A DNA stretch of 64,000 nt from ATM1 sp003577165. Its GTDB lineage: Bacteria > Armatimonadota > Fimbriimonadia > Fimbriimonadales > ATM1. A program made the translations under genes and the position numbers. This document shows, in pieces, positions 62,134 through 64,000 of this stretch (position 1 is its first letter; the number at the start of each line of letters is the position of its first letter). The notes below the pieces were generated by a model. That model did no database searches, was not told the DNA's origin, and worked only from the letters and a program-made list of their open reading frames with translations. The stretch lies in assembly GCA_030263715.1 (NCBI GenBank), contig SZPM01000014.1:34348-98347 (forward strand). Reading direction: 5' to 3'.

Positions 62134-62858
62134 TCCTCGCTGGCGGAAGGACTACGCCCGACCTTCAAGAAGCCACCGGCTGTTCGATGCGAGGTGACTT
62201 GATGATGGGCGGGAGGAGACTAGTGCAGATCGCCTACGAAGCCTGCAAGAACGTCTGCAGCGGATACGTCATCTGCGTCGGCTCGTCGGTCGAGGGTGCC
62301 GTCGCACTGCCCGCAGGACAGACTTTTCTCGAGAGCATTCGTTCCGGCCTCGAGGCCTCGAGCGGAACGGAGGTCGTACTGTGCACCGCAGATATGCCAT
62401 TTCTGACAGGCGACGCGCTCAACTCATTCATCTCCCAGTGCGAACGTGACGCGCACATCAACTACGCCATCGTCCCGACTGCGCTCTGCGAGAGCCGTTA
62501 TCCAGGAATCCGAAGAACATCTCTCGCAATTCGGGAGGGACGATTCACCGGTGGAAACGTTGCGCTCGTGAGTCGAGAGGCGTTTCTCTCGGTACTTCCC
62601 ATCTTGGAAAGGGCATATGCAAACAGGAAGAGCCCGCTGAGGTTGGCAATGCAAGTCGGTGTAGGAACGCTCGCACGCGTGATGCTTGCCAAGTTCCTGC
62701 CTAAAACGCTTCCTTTACGTGAATTGGAGAATCGCGTCGGGCGATTCATTCATGGAAGAGTCCACGCAGTCGTCAGCGATTCTCCAGAAATCGCCACAGA
62801 CGTGGACAATCTCGAGCAGTACAAAGCCGTTCTTGAAATTCTGAAAGCCGACCCTTAA
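62121..62858 (+). CDS. MobA-like NTP transferase
   Basis: 245 residues from the ATG at 62121, overlapping ispE. Rossmann-type nucleotidyltransferase: MDAVILAGGRTTPDLQEATGC in place of the usual LAGGxSxRMG loop, the middle TEVVLCTADMPFLTGDALNSFI with the metal-binding Asp, and TDVDNLEQYKAVLEIL at the end, as in NTP_transf_3 proteins. The altered nucleotide loop (no clear R-x-G) is unusual. Likely makes a nucleotide-activated cofactor or sugar. Confidence 0.82.
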   Translation: MDAVILAGGRTTPDLQEATGCSMRGDLMMGGRRLVQIAYEACKNVCSGYVICVGSSVEGAVALPAGQTFLESIRSGLEASSGTEVVLCTADMPFLTGDALNSFISQCERDAHINYAIVPTALCESRYPGIRRTSLAIREGRFTGGNVALVSREAFLSVLPILERAYANRKSPLRLAMQVGVGTLARVMLAKFLPKTLPLRELENRVGRFIHGRVHAVVSDSPEIATDVDNLEQYKAVLEILKADP

Positions 62859-63085
62859 TCCTCGAGTTCGACTTCGGGTTCGACTTCCTCGTCCTCAGCG
62901 TCCTCCGCTTCGGGTTCGGTCGCGAGCAGGGTCTCGTCCTCATCGATGTCTTCGCGGAACGGCGCGAGCACCGCCTCGCTAATCGATCCGCCAGGGCATT
63001 CTGCGCATCGAAACCTGACGTTCAGAGTTTCGATCCACTTTGGCAGGTTCTCAACCGGACGACCGCATTCGCAGCAATTAGGCAT
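62855..63085 (-). CDS. small zinc-ribbon protein
   Basis: 76 residues. N-terminal CCECGR and a later FRCAEC form a likely zinc ribbon. The C-terminal half is strongly acidic (EDAEDEEVEPEVELED). Convergent with the MobA-like gene (4-bp overlap); its start overlaps the upstream gene by 8 bp. Confidence 0.7.
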   Translation of the reverse strand: MPNCCECGRPVENLPKWIETLNVRFRCAECPGGSISEAVLAPFREDIDEDETLLATEPEAEDAEDEEVEPEVELED

Positions 63086-63335
63086 CTTTCTCCCCGTCTA
63101 TCGCCTCGCTTCGCTCTCGAAGATAAGCGGAGTGACTCAAGTAGCCGTTTACGAAGAAGATCGCTGCGGCAGCCAGGTACAGCCACGCGAGCGAATCCAC
63201 AAATGGTTGGCCGGGATCATGGATCGACTTCGGCCCTCGGAGAAACCCGACGAGCGCGAGGACGAACAAGATCCCTCCAAAGTGAAAGTAGGTGTTGAAC
63301 CACCAAGGACGAAGTCCTTTCGGCTTCTTGGTCAC
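63078..63335 (-). CDS. small hypothetical membrane protein
   Basis: 85 residues. Two membrane helices (FGGILFVLALVGFL and LAWLYLAAAAIFFVNGYL) with a basic N-terminus. Co-transcribed with the zinc-ribbon gene. No family recognised. Confidence 0.65.
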   Translation of the reverse strand: MTKKPKGLRPWWFNTYFHFGGILFVLALVGFLRGPKSIHDPGQPFVDSLAWLYLAAAAIFFVNGYLSHSAYLRERSEAIDGEKDA

Positions 63336-63402
63336 GCGGCGGGGAGTATACCAAAGGCGGTGAGGGCCGCCTGCCAGGAATCCCGGGCAGGCGGCCGCCG
63401 CA

Positions 63403-64000
63403 TCAGGTTAGTTCGAGCAGTTCGGATGCGCTACGGAAACGGCTCATCAGGTCGGCCTGAACCCGCGTCAGGTCGTTCGGGTTGGTGAGCCCCAGACGAT
63501 CCATCGAAGAGGTGTCCACCTGGATCGTGAAGTTCTCTGCTCCGAGGCCGATGCCGAGAGCCTTGCAGAGGTAGTCCGCGACGTGAACGGCGTCTACGAG
63601 GAGGCTCGTCCGCGCCAGTTTGCTCGGCTCATGGTGCATGGCGATGCAGTCCAGGAGCCTGGGTGGGAGGTTCCAGTCAGCGCCAAGCGCAGATCCCACT
63701 TCCATGTGGTTGTATCCGAAAACCAACTTTTCCGTCTCGTGGAAACTCAGCTTCTTCTGGACGGAAAACTGGATCAGCGTTGGGACCTTGTCGGCTGCCC
63801 AGCGCACGATGACGCTCATCCCGATGTTGTGAAGTAGCCCTGCACAGAACGCCTCATCGGCGAGCCGACGGTCGATCCTTCGCACGATGACTTCCGCGCC
63901 GGCTGCCACGCCCACCGCGTGCTCCCAGAGGTTGCACTCTGCTGTGGCCTCGTCTTCGGCGTCGAACCACGGGTAAGAGGCGGCCAGCATGGCGACGCTT
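63403..64000 (-). CDS. HDOD-domain protein, 5'-truncated by the window edge
   Basis: The frame runs off the right edge (reads SVAMLAASYPWF before the visible ATG at 63990), so the N-terminal part is missing. HDOD domain: LWEHAVGVAAGAEVI, then DEAFCAGLLHNIGMSVI, KLVFGYNHMEVGSALGADWNLPPRLLDCIAMHHEPSK, and HVADYLCKALGIG. Non-catalytic HD-like domain found in signalling proteins that regulate motility, c-di-GMP and stress. Partner domains, if any, lie outside the window. Confidence 0.87.
   Translation of the reverse strand, partial: SVAMLAASYPWFDAEDEATAECNLWEHAVGVAAGAEVIVRRIDRRLADEAFCAGLLHNIGMSVIVRWAADKVPTLIQFSVQKKLSFHETEKLVFGYNHMEVGSALGADWNLPPRLLDCIAMHHEPSKLARTSLLVDAVHVADYLCKALGIGLGAENFTIQVDTSSMDRLGLTNPNDLTRVQADLMSRFRSASELLELT

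Overview
The window is about 60% GC, gene-dense and entirely bacterial. It reads as a diderm, respiring heterotroph. Evidence for this is a CcmA/B/C cytochrome c maturation set, an outer-membrane-barrel-like protein, a futalosine-route menaquinone gene (MqnD), two MEP-pathway genes (IspH, IspE), an ATP-type PEP carboxykinase, a type IV pilus/type II secretion ATPase and many exported proteins. The gene mix (DUF1080, sortilin/BNR, HAF-repeat, DinB and LemA/DUF2207 proteins) would suit Armatimonadota (Fimbriimonadia-like), but that placement is an inference. A run of 26 Ns (28676-28701) marks an assembly join, so this is probably a draft genome or MAG contig.

Layout. 1-3.2 kb: 3' end of ilvC, then lemA-DUF2207. 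3.4-4.4 kb: a LolA-like/thioredoxin fusion with an in-frame UGA. 4.5-11.5 kb: ispH, then a six-gene minus-strand membrane/DUF4350/DUF4129 operon. 11.5-13.1 kb: guaA. 13.2-18.3 kb: an accessory stretch with hypothetical proteins, a fibronectin-III remnant, a DUF1778/GNAT toxin-antitoxin pair, a CbiX-like protein and an NYN gene between ~95-bp direct repeats. 18.3-22.8 kb: DinB, MddA-like methyltransferase and a two-gene secreted operon. 23-28.3 kb: two HAF-repeat paralogues flanking a B12/radical SAM gene and a membrane gene. 28.6-31 kb: MBL hydrolase (crossing the gap) divergent from a second UGA-containing thioredoxin protein. 31-35 kb: lipoprotein, TPR-like and sortilin/BNR proteins. 35.4-40.8 kb: response regulator, bifunctional nuclease, rho, hpt, esterase, DinB, DUF1080. 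40.9-47.4 kb: PilB/GspE ATPase, RluD, ABC permease, UPF0182, DUF2993. 47.4-51.3 kb: mqnD, barrel protein, ccm genes. 51.4-64 kb: GNAT, a 21-bp minisatellite, GT9, L,D-transpeptidase, HD protein, MutL-like ATPase, pterin dehydratase, MgtC, pckA, TSUP, ispE, MobA-like and small proteins, ending in a truncated HDOD gene.

The most striking observation is a pair of unlinked, exported, thioredoxin-fold genes (3416-4399 and 29565-30887). In each, the first redox cysteine is replaced by an in-frame TGA, giving W-[UGA]-G-F-C. The two share the 17-nt core TGGTGAGGGTTCTGTCA. Both frames stay open with conserved thioredoxin sequence to a normal stop, and the second has a strong SECIS-like hairpin just after the UGA. 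I read both as UxxC selenoproteins; automatic gene calling would truncate both. UGA is a normal stop for many genes here, so a genome-wide code change does not explain it. No sel genes lie in this window.
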